A stretch of DNA of 64,000 nt from Allobogoriella deserti. GTDB taxonomy: Bacteria; Actinomycetota; Actinomycetes; Actinomycetales; Actinomycetaceae. Below, piece by piece: positions 1-7,539 of this stretch. Under the pieces are notes generated by a model. The model was not told the origin of the DNA and did no database searches. It saw only the letters and a list, made by a program, of their open reading frames with translations. The stretch is from assembly GCF_042680605.1 (NCBI RefSeq), contig NZ_JBHUEE010000001.1, positions 558,001 to 622,000 of the forward strand, read 5' to 3'. The position numbers and the translations under genes are program-made. Within the stretch, counting starts at the first letter, position 1; every line of letters begins with the position of its first letter.

Positions 1-813
1 GAGCAGCATCTGGACGATGCGCACGCCTTCAAAGAAGGTCTGCATGAAGCTGAAGTCATGCGGGATCGGGCAGATGACAAGGTTCTTCTGTTCATCCTTA
101 CGGACGATGTCTGAACGTTGGGCCGAAGACGGGACGATGGCGACACGGAGACCCGGTGCACTTTCGAGTCTGCTGGGGTTGATCTTGATCGACGTCCCAA
201 CCCATCGGTCCTGGGATGACGAGCCGAGGAACAGGTCAGCCTTCCAGAGGCCTTGGATGCTGCGAGGGAGTGCGAGCCTCGCTGTTGGCCGATGGAAGGC
301 TGCGGCCAACTGATTCATGTAGCCCTGGAGTTTGACGGGTTGGCCGCGCTTCCCTGAGAGCACGCGCGAATCGGGTGTGATGAGTTCCCGGTTGGTCTCT
401 ACAAGTTGCTTCGCGCCGGTCTTCTCGATGGCGAAGAGGATCGAGGCGATGCTGTTCCCCGAGACCTTGCACTGCTTGAGCGCCGTGACAATCCGGTCGA
501 TGACGACCTGCTCACGGTTCACAACTGCGTCATGGACGGCGTACTCGAATGCGACTCCGAGGTCGCCGTCGCTGCCCTTGCGAACCCTGCCTAGGTCCGC
601 GAGGCGCATGTTTCCCCGGCCGCCGTGCGGCTCCAGGTACTCCTCGCCGATCGAGTGCAAGAGCCCGACAACGATTGGTCGTGTGACGGCGATCAGGGCG
701 CTGACGTCGTCAGCAACCGGGTTGAGTTGGCGCTCCTCGCGAATTTCCATGAACGAAGCCTGCCGCCTCCCGCCCAGCCGCGCGTGCGGATTGGTGATTG
801 GATCGACGATCAC
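1..813 (-). CDS. Unrecognised element protein, 3' end cut by window edge
   Basis: An open frame of 271 codons runs from a GTG at 813 to the window edge without a stop. The GTG overlaps the TGA of the upstream WhiB-like gene by 4 bp, which fixes the start and places it in the same operon. I do not recognise the family. A central stretch rich in E, D and K includes WKADLFLG followed about 15 residues later by VGTSIKIN; this spacing loosely resembles the acidic/Lys core of PD-(D/E)XK nucleases, but this is only an impression. It is soluble, with no signal peptide or membrane segment. As the last visible gene it could be element cargo. Confidence 0.75.
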   Translation of the reverse strand, partial: MIVDPITNPHARLGGRRQASFMEIREERQLNPVADDVSALIAVTRPIVVGLLHSIGEEYLEPHGGRGNMRLADLGRVRKGSDGDLGVAFEYAVHDAVVNREQVVIDRIVTALKQCKVSGNSIASILFAIEKTGAKQLVETNRELITPDSRVLSGKRGQPVKLQGYMNQLAAAFHRPTARLALPRSIQGLWKADLFLGSSSQDRWVGTSIKINPSRLESAPGLRVAIVPSSAQRSDIVRKDEQKNLVICPIPHDFSFMQTFFEGVRIVQMLL

Positions 814-1313
814 GATGCCTCACTCTCCGCAGCGATGAAGCCATCTACGAGGACGACGCCGCCATAGAGGCCCCAAGCGCGCGTCGCGCGTCCCTGCCAT
901 AGACACAGCTCTCGTACGGGGCAGAGCGCCATGCATCGGCCGCGCACGGGGTCCGCGTCGGTCTGGTACCGAAAGTCGGTGACGAGGTCCTCGTCGGACC
1001 GAGCGCATGCGGCGCCCTGTTCGACGGTGCGGAGCAGCTCAGCATCGACCGCCTTGTCCCCGACGTGCGACCAGCCCCGGTCGATGCCAAGCCCTCGGGT
1101 CAGCGCCCGCGTGGTCGGCGATGGATGGCGGTCAGCCTTCGCCAGCAGGACCGCGCGCTCGTCCGGGTCGTCGGGGAGCGTGGTCGGCAGCGCCGTCTTC
1201 AATGGGCGGAGGATCTGCCCCTTCACGAACTGCGCGCGGTGCCCGCTACATAGCCCGCGCGCCTCCTGCCTATTGGTGCAACCCTCGAACGTGCACGCTC
1301 CGCCCTTCCTCAT
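810..1313 (-). CDS. Zinc-finger/WhiB-like fusion protein
   Basis: 167 aa. The N-terminus (residues about 7 to 25) has a C-x4-C-x9-C-x2-H pattern (CTFEGC...GLCSGH) like short zinc fingers in phage and plasmid proteins. Residues about 100 to 155 look WhiB-like: one Cys in ACARSDED, then CMALCPVRELCL, then an aromatic turn WGLYGGV resembling the GVWGG turn of Wbl proteins. Wbl proteins bind a 4Fe-4S cluster through four Cys and usually regulate transcription with sigma factor A. The second Cys pair here is spaced Cx3C rather than the usual Cx2C. Start ATG 1313 overlaps the upstream stop by 4 bp. It may regulate element genes; the regulatory role is inference. Confidence 0.7.
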   Translation of the reverse strand: MRKGGACTFEGCTNRQEARGLCSGHRAQFVKGQILRPLKTALPTTLPDDPDERAVLLAKADRHPSPTTRALTRGLGIDRGWSHVGDKAVDAELLRTVEQGAACARSDEDLVTDFRYQTDADPVRGRCMALCPVRELCLWQGRATRAWGLYGGVVLVDGFIAAESEAS

Positions 1314-1549
1314 CCGCGCACCTCCGCCCAGCGCCGCATGAGCGCGGCGACCTTCTCGATCGCCACCGCATCGGCGTAGTCGAACGCCTCGATCTCATCG
1401 AGCACGACCTCGGCGCAGATACGGACCTCGCTCCCGGCCTCATGGTCGGCCGACCACGTCCGGACCGCCTCGATCGCCTCCGGGCGGCTCAGGCCGCGCA
1501 GGCGCGGCAGCGGGGCCACGTACGGGCCGCGGGACCGCTTGCGCCTCAC
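1310..1549 (-). CDS. Small helical hypothetical protein
   Basis: 79 aa, basic N-terminus and acidic, predicted helical middle. No family is recognised. It starts at a GTG overlapping the terminase small-subunit stop by 4 bp and its own stop overlaps the next start by 4 bp, so it is translated as part of a coupled operon. Its position immediately after a terminase small subunit suggests a role in packaging or DNA binding, without direct support. Confidence 0.6.
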   Translation of the reverse strand: MRRKRSRGPYVAPLPRLRGLSRPEAIEAVRTWSADHEAGSEVRICAEVVLDEIEAFDYADAVAIEKVAALMRRWAEVRG

Positions 1550-1902
1550 ACCGCCCCCCGGATGCCATAAGCCCCCCGTGCGCCGCCACGGCGCTGCGGA
1601 CGCTTCTCCTCGCCCTCATCGCCGGTCGGCAGGCGCAGGGATGCGATGAGTTTGGCGAGCACCTGCGACTGCAAGCGGCTCTCCACGAGGTAGGGCGATG
1701 CGACCGGATCCCCTTTGAAATTCACGACCGTAAGCGGCGCATCCTTCTGAGCTTCAGCGAGCGCATCCAGTCTGTCGGCGGTCCGGCACGCTTCCACCAG
1801 CAGAAGCGCCTCGTGTTCCTCGATCTCGTACTCGTCAGCGATGCTGTGCCAGAGCTTGCGACCGGCCTTGCTGAGCCCGGCTGGCGTCTTGCGTTCGGTC
1901 AT
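1546..1902 (-). CDS. Phage terminase small subunit, P27 family
   Basis: 118 aa. The sequence matches the P27-family small terminase pattern: GLSKAGRKLWHSIADEYEIEEHE near the N-terminus, ACRTADRLDALAEA in the middle, then PLTVVNFKGDPVASPYLVESR and a closing LASLRLP. These proteins recognise phage DNA and load the large ATPase/nuclease subunit for packaging. No large subunit, portal or capsid gene is in the window; it may lie left of position 1 or be supplied by a helper phage. About 57 bp separate it from the upstream gene. It is the main phage-type hallmark of the element. Confidence 0.85.
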   Translation of the reverse strand: MTERKTPAGLSKAGRKLWHSIADEYEIEEHEALLLVEACRTADRLDALAEAQKDAPLTVVNFKGDPVASPYLVESRLQSQVLAKLIASLRLPTGDEGEEKRPQRRGGARGAYGIRGAV

Positions 1903-1959
1903 TTTCTGTCCTTTCGGTCGAGCCGGGGCGAGGCTGAGCTGCCCCGCCCCGGCAGGTGT

Positions 1960-3027
1960 TCACTCGTTGAAGTACTTGCCGAGATCGGCGGGGTCGTCGC
2001 CGTAGTCGGGCGCGGCCTGCGCCGAAGGGATCGAGCGGAACGCCGAACCGCCGGAAGCGGGGGCGACCTGGACCAACGGCGGGGTATAACCCTTTGCGTA
2101 CTGCGTAATAGCCCAGCCTTCGGCCAACTCGATGGAGTAGAGCCGCTCCAAGTCCCCGGCGGCGGCCATCTGCCGACGCATCTGGAGTGACGGCTCGACG
2201 CTCGCAGCGTTGATGAGGAAATCCTCGGCGAGCGCCCGAGCGTTCTCGCGTAGCCACTTCTCGGCGGTGTCGAGCCCGTCGCCCACAGGGCCATGCCAGG
2301 GGAGGTGGCGGATGATGACGTCCGGGTTGCCCGCCAGCTGCTCGATCGCGTCCTCGCGAGCCCGCAGGAGGGTCGAGAACGCCTCTCTGGCGGCCTCGAT
2401 CGCGGCGAGGGTCTCTTGGTATAGCTCGGGCACGCGTTCGGCGTTGCGGGCCGATTCTGTGGCCGCATCGGCGGCCATCTGAGCATCGAGCGCCCTGCGC
2501 GCCTGCTTGGCCTTGGCGAGCAGCGCGTCCGCGTGCGCCTGCGCCTTCTGTCGTGCGTCTCCGAAGTCGGGACGCTTCACGCCCTTGGGGGCGCGGCCCT
2601 CCTCTACGGCAGCGACGGCCTCGGCACGAACCTTGCGCTCGTGGTCGGCCTCGGCGCGATCGATGTCCTTAAGAGCGCGCGTCGCGTCGTAATAAGCACC
2701 CACAGCGCTCTCCAACTCCCGGGCGGCCGCCGCGCACTCAGGCGTCTGCGGGATAGCTTTCGTGACCATCAATAGCTTCTGCGGCGCTGGAGCGATGCTG
2801 AAGCGCAGCTCGTCTTCGGTGGTGATCTGGATCTTTGCCATGGTGCTCTCCTTCGGTTCGGTGCTCGCCGGGACCGTCCCGGCGAGCGTGGTGAGGTCGT
2901 GCGAGCCGAGCGGGACCAGCGGAACTTCACTCGGCGGTATGGATGCGACGCGCCGGGCAAGCTCGCCCAGCTCGTCATCGCGACCGCGTTGGGCCGCGAG
3001 GTGCGCGAGGAACGCGTCAGTGCTCAC
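1960..3027 (-). CDS. Element protein with YozE/SAM-like N-terminus and coiled coil
   Basis: 355 aa. Residues about 5 to 35 (FLAHLAAQRGRDDELGELAR) fit the small YozE/SAM-like domain common on actinobacterial plasmids and phages. The rest is Ala/Arg/Glu-rich, probably coiled coil around residues 90 to 240, and of unknown function. Start GTG 3027 overlaps the upstream stop by 4 bp. A second start is possible at ATG 2841, preceded by GGAGAG at good spacing, which would give a separate protein of 293 aa beginning MAKIQITTEDEL. The gene may therefore make two products or be an in-frame fusion. Confidence 0.7.
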   Translation of the reverse strand: MSTDAFLAHLAAQRGRDDELGELARRVASIPPSEVPLVPLGSHDLTTLAGTVPASTEPKESTMAKIQITTEDELRFSIAPAPQKLLMVTKAIPQTPECAAAARELESAVGAYYDATRALKDIDRAEADHERKVRAEAVAAVEEGRAPKGVKRPDFGDARQKAQAHADALLAKAKQARRALDAQMAADAATESARNAERVPELYQETLAAIEAAREAFSTLLRAREDAIEQLAGNPDVIIRHLPWHGPVGDGLDTAEKWLRENARALAEDFLINAASVEPSLQMRRQMAAAGDLERLYSIELAEGWAITQYAKGYTPPLVQVAPASGGSAFRSIPSAQAAPDYGDDPADLGKYFNE

Positions 3028-3371
3028 GACGGCCCCTCGGCGATGTAGTAGCCACGTCGGCCGTCGCAGTCCGCGACCCTGTAGCCGTGGACCCGATCGC
3101 CTGCGAGGCCGCCGTGGACGTGCCTACGGCCGCAGAATGGGCACGCGACGGTCAGAGCCACGGCTCCGACATAGCTGCGCATCGGAGAGCGGCCGACCAC
3201 GGGTGCGGCGGGTGCTCGATGGCGGACCCGCTCCGCGAGCGTCGAAACTGAGCACCCGTGGTGGATCAGGGCGATCCGCTCTGAGCTGGACATCGACGCC
3301 AGGCTGCGGGCGACCTCGCAAGTGTCGGTGAGGCTGACAAGCTCGTCCCACTGGTCGGCGACGGTGCTCAT
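3024..3371 (-). CDS. Zinc-ribbon-like hypothetical protein
   Basis: 115 aa. The C-terminal half has CPFCGRRHVHG followed by a distant DCDG, a pattern seen in short zinc-binding proteins of actinobacterial phages and integrative elements. The start ATG at 3371 is chosen because it overlaps the previous stop as ATGA; an in-frame ATG 21 bp upstream is less likely. Function unknown; a DNA- or protein-binding role is plausible. Confidence 0.65.
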   Translation of the reverse strand: MSTVADQWDELVSLTDTCEVARSLASMSSSERIALIHHGCSVSTLAERVRHRAPAAPVVGRSPMRSYVGAVALTVACPFCGRRHVHGGLAGDRVHGYRVADCDGRRGYYIAEGPS

Positions 3372-3583
3372 CGCGCTGTCTCGGCAAGCCAAGCTTCGGC
3401 GGCGGTGAGTGCCTTACGCCAGGCGGCCGTGCCGACCGTCGCCCGCACGAGGCCATCCACCACGTCGGCCAACCGGTCGGCCCGGCTCGCCGGAGCGCCG
3501 TCGATCCCGTCCTCAGCAGACATGTTCAAGTACGGCGGGACGACATATGTCGGTCGTGCCGACCACAGGTTTCCAGCAGTCAT
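3368..3583 (-). CDS. Small hypothetical protein
   Basis: 71 aa. The frame is open much further upstream but the ATG at 3583 has a strong GAGGAG ribosome-binding site about 7 bp before it, and the extension crosses the inverted repeat at 3618 to 3703, so the short form is preferred. The C-terminus (DGLVRATVGTAAWRKALTAAEAWL) is helical. No family recognised. It is the first gene of the leftward string that continues through the terminase small subunit. Confidence 0.6.
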   Translation of the reverse strand: MTAGNLWSARPTYVVPPYLNMSAEDGIDGAPASRADRLADVVDGLVRATVGTAAWRKALTAAEAWLAETAR

Positions 3584-3617
3584 TTCGGATCTCCTCGGTG
3601 GTCTCGTAAAGGGGTGC

Positions 3618-3703
3618 TGTGTCAGGTGTGTCAGCAGGAATCGGAGGTTCCTCATGAAGGGACAGATATAGAAACGGCGATTGCTGCTGACACACCTGAC
3701 ACA
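3618..3703. repeat. Perfect 20-bp inverted repeat, iteron-like
   Basis: TGTGTCAGGTGTGTCAGCAG at 3618 to 3637 and its exact reverse complement at 3684 to 3703 flank a 46-bp spacer of lower GC. Each arm itself holds two copies of GTGTCAG, so four copies in all. It lies in the non-coding gap between the primase-helicase gene and the 71-aa gene. Either a replication origin read by the primase-helicase or an operator for the downstream operon would fit; the sequence does not decide. Confidence 0.75.
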
Positions 3704-3735
3704 CTTGGAGGTGTTTCCGCAGGTCAGAGGGCAAA

Positions 3736-6195
3736 TCACCATGTGGCGGGCTCCTCTCCGTCTCGAAGCCATCGGAGCCCTGTCCACGCCTGCCGAGCGT
3801 TGGTCGACACCGGCACACCGACGACGGGGTCGCGTGGCGACAGGCCCTCTGTTCCCCGCTTACGGACCTTGCCGATCCGGGCTGCCTTGACGGATTGGTG
3901 AGCTTCGAAGCGCCCGGCAAACTTCTTGTCGACCCACGCCCGATGGCCACGGTCGAGCAGGTAGTCGTTGAACGCGCCAAGCAGTTCTTGGGCGAGCACC
4001 GCCGATTCCCGGTCAGGCACCATTACGTCCGTCAGGAACGCGAGGATCAGGTCGGCCTGCCTGCGCCAGGCGAGCATGTCCGCCTCGATGCTCGGTGGCG
4101 GTGTGGGCAGCACCTCGCCAGCGGCGTACCACTGGCGGGCACCGTCGACGATCCACGCGAGCACAGCTCGGTGGACCTCGGGTGACCGGGCGATCGTCGG
4201 GCGCAGGTTCGGATCGCCACGGCGGTCGTCAGGTCCTTCGATGGGCTCACCGGGCTTGCGGAACCGATACGGGAACCTGGTGAGCAGCAACCGCCGCCAG
4301 GATCCGTGGTCGCCCTCGGTGACCGTGGGCAAGCTGTTCGTCGTGACGAACAGGGTGTGGCTGGCCACGAACTCGACAGTGTTCTGGCCCGTGTACCGGG
4401 CCGTGACCGTGGGCTTGCCGACGATCCGCTTGATCCGGTCCATCGGGAGCCGCTCGGTATCGGGCAGCTCTTCGATGATCGCCAGCCGGGTGCCCATCAG
4501 ATCCATGAGTTCCGTGGGGTGCGCGTTCGGCGGCGCGGTCAGGACCCGCTCTGAGATCCCACGGGCGTAGTCCCCGAGCGCCCGCTGGGCAGCCTCCAGG
4601 ATCGACGTCTTGCCGTTCTCGCCGCCGCCCTGGAGCAGCAGCAGGCGGTCGTCGCCGGGCGTGTGACCGGTCGCCGCCTGGCCCATGCGGACCTGCATCC
4701 ATGGCCGGACGTCGTCCGGCATGGCCCGTAATGCTCTGTCCCACGCTTCATGACGGGCGCCTGGCGCATAGTCGGCCCCGGCCATCTTGCGGAGCAGCAA
4801 TGTGGGGTCGTGGGGGAGTAGTTCACCGGTCCGCAGATTCACGATCCCGTTGGGCGCGTTGAGCAGGTCCGGGTGGGAGTCAAACTCGGTCGCGCTGGCC
4901 TTCAAGATCCCTCTCGTCAGCCCCACGATCGCGCGGATCCGGTTGGCCGCCAGCAGCCGGTTCAAAGCCTCCAGGCGCCGCATGTCCGCCCCGGCCTTCG
5001 CCTCTCGGGAGTGCCAGTCGACGAGATACCGGCGAACCTCCTCGGTCACCGCGACGTCTGACGAGTCGGCCCACCGCTTCCCGTCGAAGTGCAGCCACCC
5101 GAGTTCGGGCGTCCAGCGGAAGGTGGCCCGTAACAGGTCATCGCACACACGCGCGGCAAGGTCGGCGTCCGTCAGGCTCTCCCGGCGGTCAGGCCGCGCG
5201 GGCGGTGTCTTCGGCGACGCGGGCACGCCGTCGAAAATTGACCCGCGGCTGCCGAGATCCTCGGGCATCGCCGCAGGCGTCGCCCGCCTGACCTGGCTGG
5301 CCCACTTCGTCTCGACATCACGCGGCGTCCAGCCCGAGTCCGTCGGAGCCGCCTCGACGAACGCAGCATGCGCGTCCTCGATCGACAGCGGGGTCCACGC
5401 GGCGCTCGCCAGCTCTGCCAGTCGATACGCCGCGTCGGCCTGAGTTTTCTCCCAACCCCGGCCGTGCTCGTCTGTATGCTCCTCGGGCCAGCTCGCCGTC
5501 GCACGCAGCTCATCGACGATGCCATTGACCGCCGTGTCCACGTATGCCTGCGCGGCCTGCTGCATCTCCGGCGGCATCGAGGTGAACTCGGGCGCGTCGG
5601 TGTCGATCGGGGCGGTCGTGGTCGGCGTCATCTCCGCCGTCGCCAGCTCACGCAGCCACGCTGGCGCCTCGGCCGGGCGTAGGTTGCGCTCGATCGCATA
5701 TCCGGGTGACGGCGGCACGATCACGTAGCCGCCTTCGCCCCGCACGTCGAGCCCGTCGCCGAGCTTCCCGGCCGACGACTTGGACCCGGGCCACGCGCGG
5801 AAGTAGAGATGCCGCCCGCCCGACATGGTCGAGACCGTGAACGTCTCGGGCATGTCGCCGTGCTCGACCTCCAGGCCGAGCAGCGAGCCCGGCCCGGCGG
5901 GTACGTCGACGTCGAGAATCGTCACGCCTGAGGCCTTGCCGGTGGGCATGCCGATCAGCGCCTGCGGGTGCCTCGCCCACCACGCCCGGACCTGATCCTC
6001 GTCCGTCGTCGCGTCGCGGAATCCGTGAGCGGTCAGGGGGCGTTTGCGCGCATCGCACGGGAACACCGGCCGCCCTCGCCGCGCCCACCGCAGGGCGCCG
6101 TCGATGTTCGTGGACGGCGCGGTGGTCGGTGCGATACTGGTGTCGACTTCGGCAGAGTCTTTCGGCGCCCCGGCCCCCGCTCGGGGCGCCGTCAT
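3736..6195 (-). CDS. Primase-polymerase/SF3 helicase replication protein
   Basis: 819 aa. An N-terminal prim-pol domain (about residues 33 to 175) has a metal-binding motif ILDVDV and the downstream HLYF. The C-terminal half is a D5/P4-type superfamily 3 helicase: Walker A GGGENGKTS near residue 525, Walker B LAIIEELPD, then LFVTTNSLP. Such proteins prime, open and copy element DNA at its own origin (RepPP of actinobacterial integrative elements, or phage-satellite replicases). Start ATG 6195 is chosen because it overlaps the upstream stop and has AGGTGG before it; the frame extends further but with unlikely composition. It probably acts on the iteron-like repeat just downstream. Confidence 0.92.
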   Translation of the reverse strand: MTAPRAGAGAPKDSAEVDTSIAPTTAPSTNIDGALRWARRGRPVFPCDARKRPLTAHGFRDATTDEDQVRAWWARHPQALIGMPTGKASGVTILDVDVPAGPGSLLGLEVEHGDMPETFTVSTMSGGRHLYFRAWPGSKSSAGKLGDGLDVRGEGGYVIVPPSPGYAIERNLRPAEAPAWLRELATAEMTPTTTAPIDTDAPEFTSMPPEMQQAAQAYVDTAVNGIVDELRATASWPEEHTDEHGRGWEKTQADAAYRLAELASAAWTPLSIEDAHAAFVEAAPTDSGWTPRDVETKWASQVRRATPAAMPEDLGSRGSIFDGVPASPKTPPARPDRRESLTDADLAARVCDDLLRATFRWTPELGWLHFDGKRWADSSDVAVTEEVRRYLVDWHSREAKAGADMRRLEALNRLLAANRIRAIVGLTRGILKASATEFDSHPDLLNAPNGIVNLRTGELLPHDPTLLLRKMAGADYAPGARHEAWDRALRAMPDDVRPWMQVRMGQAATGHTPGDDRLLLLQGGGENGKTSILEAAQRALGDYARGISERVLTAPPNAHPTELMDLMGTRLAIIEELPDTERLPMDRIKRIVGKPTVTARYTGQNTVEFVASHTLFVTTNSLPTVTEGDHGSWRRLLLTRFPYRFRKPGEPIEGPDDRRGDPNLRPTIARSPEVHRAVLAWIVDGARQWYAAGEVLPTPPPSIEADMLAWRRQADLILAFLTDVMVPDRESAVLAQELLGAFNDYLLDRGHRAWVDKKFAGRFEAHQSVKAARIGKVRKRGTEGLSPRDPVVGVPVSTNARQAWTGLRWLRDGEEPATW

Positions 6196-6341
6196 TTCGC
6201 CACCTGATTGCCGGAGGTGGCCAGTAAGGCGGCGAGGCGCGCTCGCGTCGCAGGCGGCAGCGGCGGAGCGTCCGCCACGAGGCGCGCGACGTCCTCGGCG
6301 GCCCAGTCCATCCGAGCGCGCAGCTCGTCGAGCGCGTTCAT
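6192..6341 (-). CDS. 49-aa helical protein, translationally coupled
   Basis: 49 aa (begins MNALDELRARMDWAAEDVAR, ends TSGNQVAK). Both ends overlap neighbouring genes as ATGA, upstream with the 78-aa gene and downstream with the primase, so it is almost certainly translated although short. Function unknown; it may help primase expression by coupling. Confidence 0.55.
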   Translation of the reverse strand: MNALDELRARMDWAAEDVARLVADAPPLPPATRARLAALLATSGNQVAK

Positions 6342-6574
6342 CGCCGATCACCGCCGAGCGCGATCGAGGCGATCCGATGCCGCTGCGCGGCCGAGAGGTC
6401 TTGCTCGGCGAGTGCCTGCCGGATCGCGTGTTCCAGCGCCAGGGTCGCCATCTCGGCGCGGAGCGCGGCGATCTCGTCAGTGCGTTCCGGGTGCCAGTGC
6501 GTGAGCGCGGCGAGCTTCCCGCGCAGTGTTCGATATTGCTCGTCGGATCGACGAGGCAGGGTGACCGTGGTCAC
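6338..6574 (-). CDS. 78-aa hypothetical protein, first gene of replication operon
   Basis: 78 aa, GTG start, predicted mostly helical (LRGKLAALTHWHPERTDEIAALRAEMATLALEHAIRQALAEQ has coiled-coil character). No family recognised. It follows a promoter-like sequence at 6685 to 6713 and leads into the 49-aa and primase genes with 4-bp overlaps, so it probably belongs to the replication module. Confidence 0.6.
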   Translation of the reverse strand: MTTVTLPRRSDEQYRTLRGKLAALTHWHPERTDEIAALRAEMATLALEHAIRQALAEQDLSAAQRHRIASIALGGDRR

Positions 6575-6652
6575 GGTTTGGCCTATGGCCGTAGTGCAAC
6601 GCCTTCATCAGGCGCCCGGATCGCGGACCGAGTCGACGCGACCCCGACTGCA

Positions 6653-6713
6653 ACCGCCCGAGCGGGCGGTCTGTCTAAGCAAGAATGCTACAGCAGCGAG
6701 ATTAGCAAACCAA
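6653..6713 (-). promoter_or_regulatory. Candidate leftward promoter with downstream palindrome
   Basis: On the minus strand TTGGTT (6713 to 6708) and TAGCAT (6690 to 6685) are separated by 17 bp, a reasonable sigma-70 layout in a locally AT-rich patch. The palindrome ACCGCCCGAGCGGGCGGT at 6653 to 6670 lies just downstream of the expected start point and could be an operator or an early RNA hairpin. It would drive the 78-aa, 49-aa and primase genes. Confidence 0.4.
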
Positions 6714-7121
6714 GCTACGTGTGCTTACGGTCGAACCGGCAGGAAATGCGCGCTCGCCGACCCGCAGAATGCTGCTGCGGACGTCAAGCTCGGCCATTGG
6801 CGTCTCGGTATGACGTCCGCACGTTGGGCAACGGGTAGTGAGAAGATCGTCGGCGATCGAGATGTGGTCATACGTCTGCCACCCGCGACGCTTCCGTACC
6901 TCATGCCGCTCCAGCGCGTACAGCCCACCACCGGGCGCCAGTGGCGGCGCAGGCACGTGGCGTGCCCCCAGGACGCGGGCCGCGAGCTTGTTGTGCTCGG
7001 CCTGCCTCCTCGGCCACGGGTCGTTCCATGCCGACCCCAGACCGCCCAGCGGTGTGGGAGCGTGAGCGTCGCAGATGAGCCACCACACCGGCCGGTCATC
7101 TAAATCATGTTGAATTTGCAT
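6702..7121 (-). CDS. Cys-motif hypothetical protein
   Basis: 139 aa. It contains ICDAH near residue 17 and CPTCGRHTETP near residue 98, suggesting a metal-binding site. The start ATG at 7121 is in a lower-GC patch and preceded by GGGGAGATG at a rather long spacing. No family recognised. It lies between the lipoprotein and the replication module, and its 3' end overlaps the candidate promoter of the next operon. Confidence 0.55.
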   Translation of the reverse strand: MQIQHDLDDRPVWWLICDAHAPTPLGGLGSAWNDPWPRRQAEHNKLAARVLGARHVPAPPLAPGGGLYALERHEVRKRRGWQTYDHISIADDLLTTRCPTCGRHTETPMAELDVRSSILRVGERAFPAGSTVSTRSLVC

Positions 7122-7221
7122 GACTCAATACTCATCTCCCCACATTCGAAGTCCAAGTCGCGCCGGGCCGTAGTCGACGAACTTTCTCAACTCCCGTCAA
7201 CTTTCCGAGACACGCCGAACG

Positions 7222-7479
7222 TCAGAGGTCCGTGCGCTCCGACGACGACGAGAAGCACCCCACGTCCCGCAGCGCCTCATTCGCCCGCTCGACGAGGTCG
7301 CTGTCTGGGTCCCATGCATTGCGGATCTCGAACAGCTCACCGCACGGCGCACCGTCATCGAGCGCGGCCTCGAACTCAGCCCACCCGGTCGCCGTATCGG
7401 ACTCGCTGCCGCCGCCGTCGTCGGAGCAGCCAGCGAGCATCAATAGGGCCGCCGCAACGGCGGGGACCGTCCGCTTCAT
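7222..7479 (-). CDS. Small element-encoded lipoprotein
   Basis: 85 aa. The N-terminus MKRTVPAVAAALLMLAGCSDD is a clear type II signal peptide with lipobox LAGC, so the mature 68-residue protein would be anchored to the outer face of the membrane. Two further Cys (PCGEL and VGCFS) could form a disulfide. No family recognised. Small lipoproteins on prophages and conjugative elements often block entry of related DNA; that role is inference here. Confidence 0.7.
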   Translation of the reverse strand: MKRTVPAVAAALLMLAGCSDDGGGSESDTATGWAEFEAALDDGAPCGELFEIRNAWDPDSDLVERANEALRDVGCFSSSSERTDL

Positions 7480-7539
7480 GGCGTCAAAGTAGCGGCGCTC
7501 CGGGCGCGATGTCCGAGGTTCGGTACTCGGGCATCTTGG

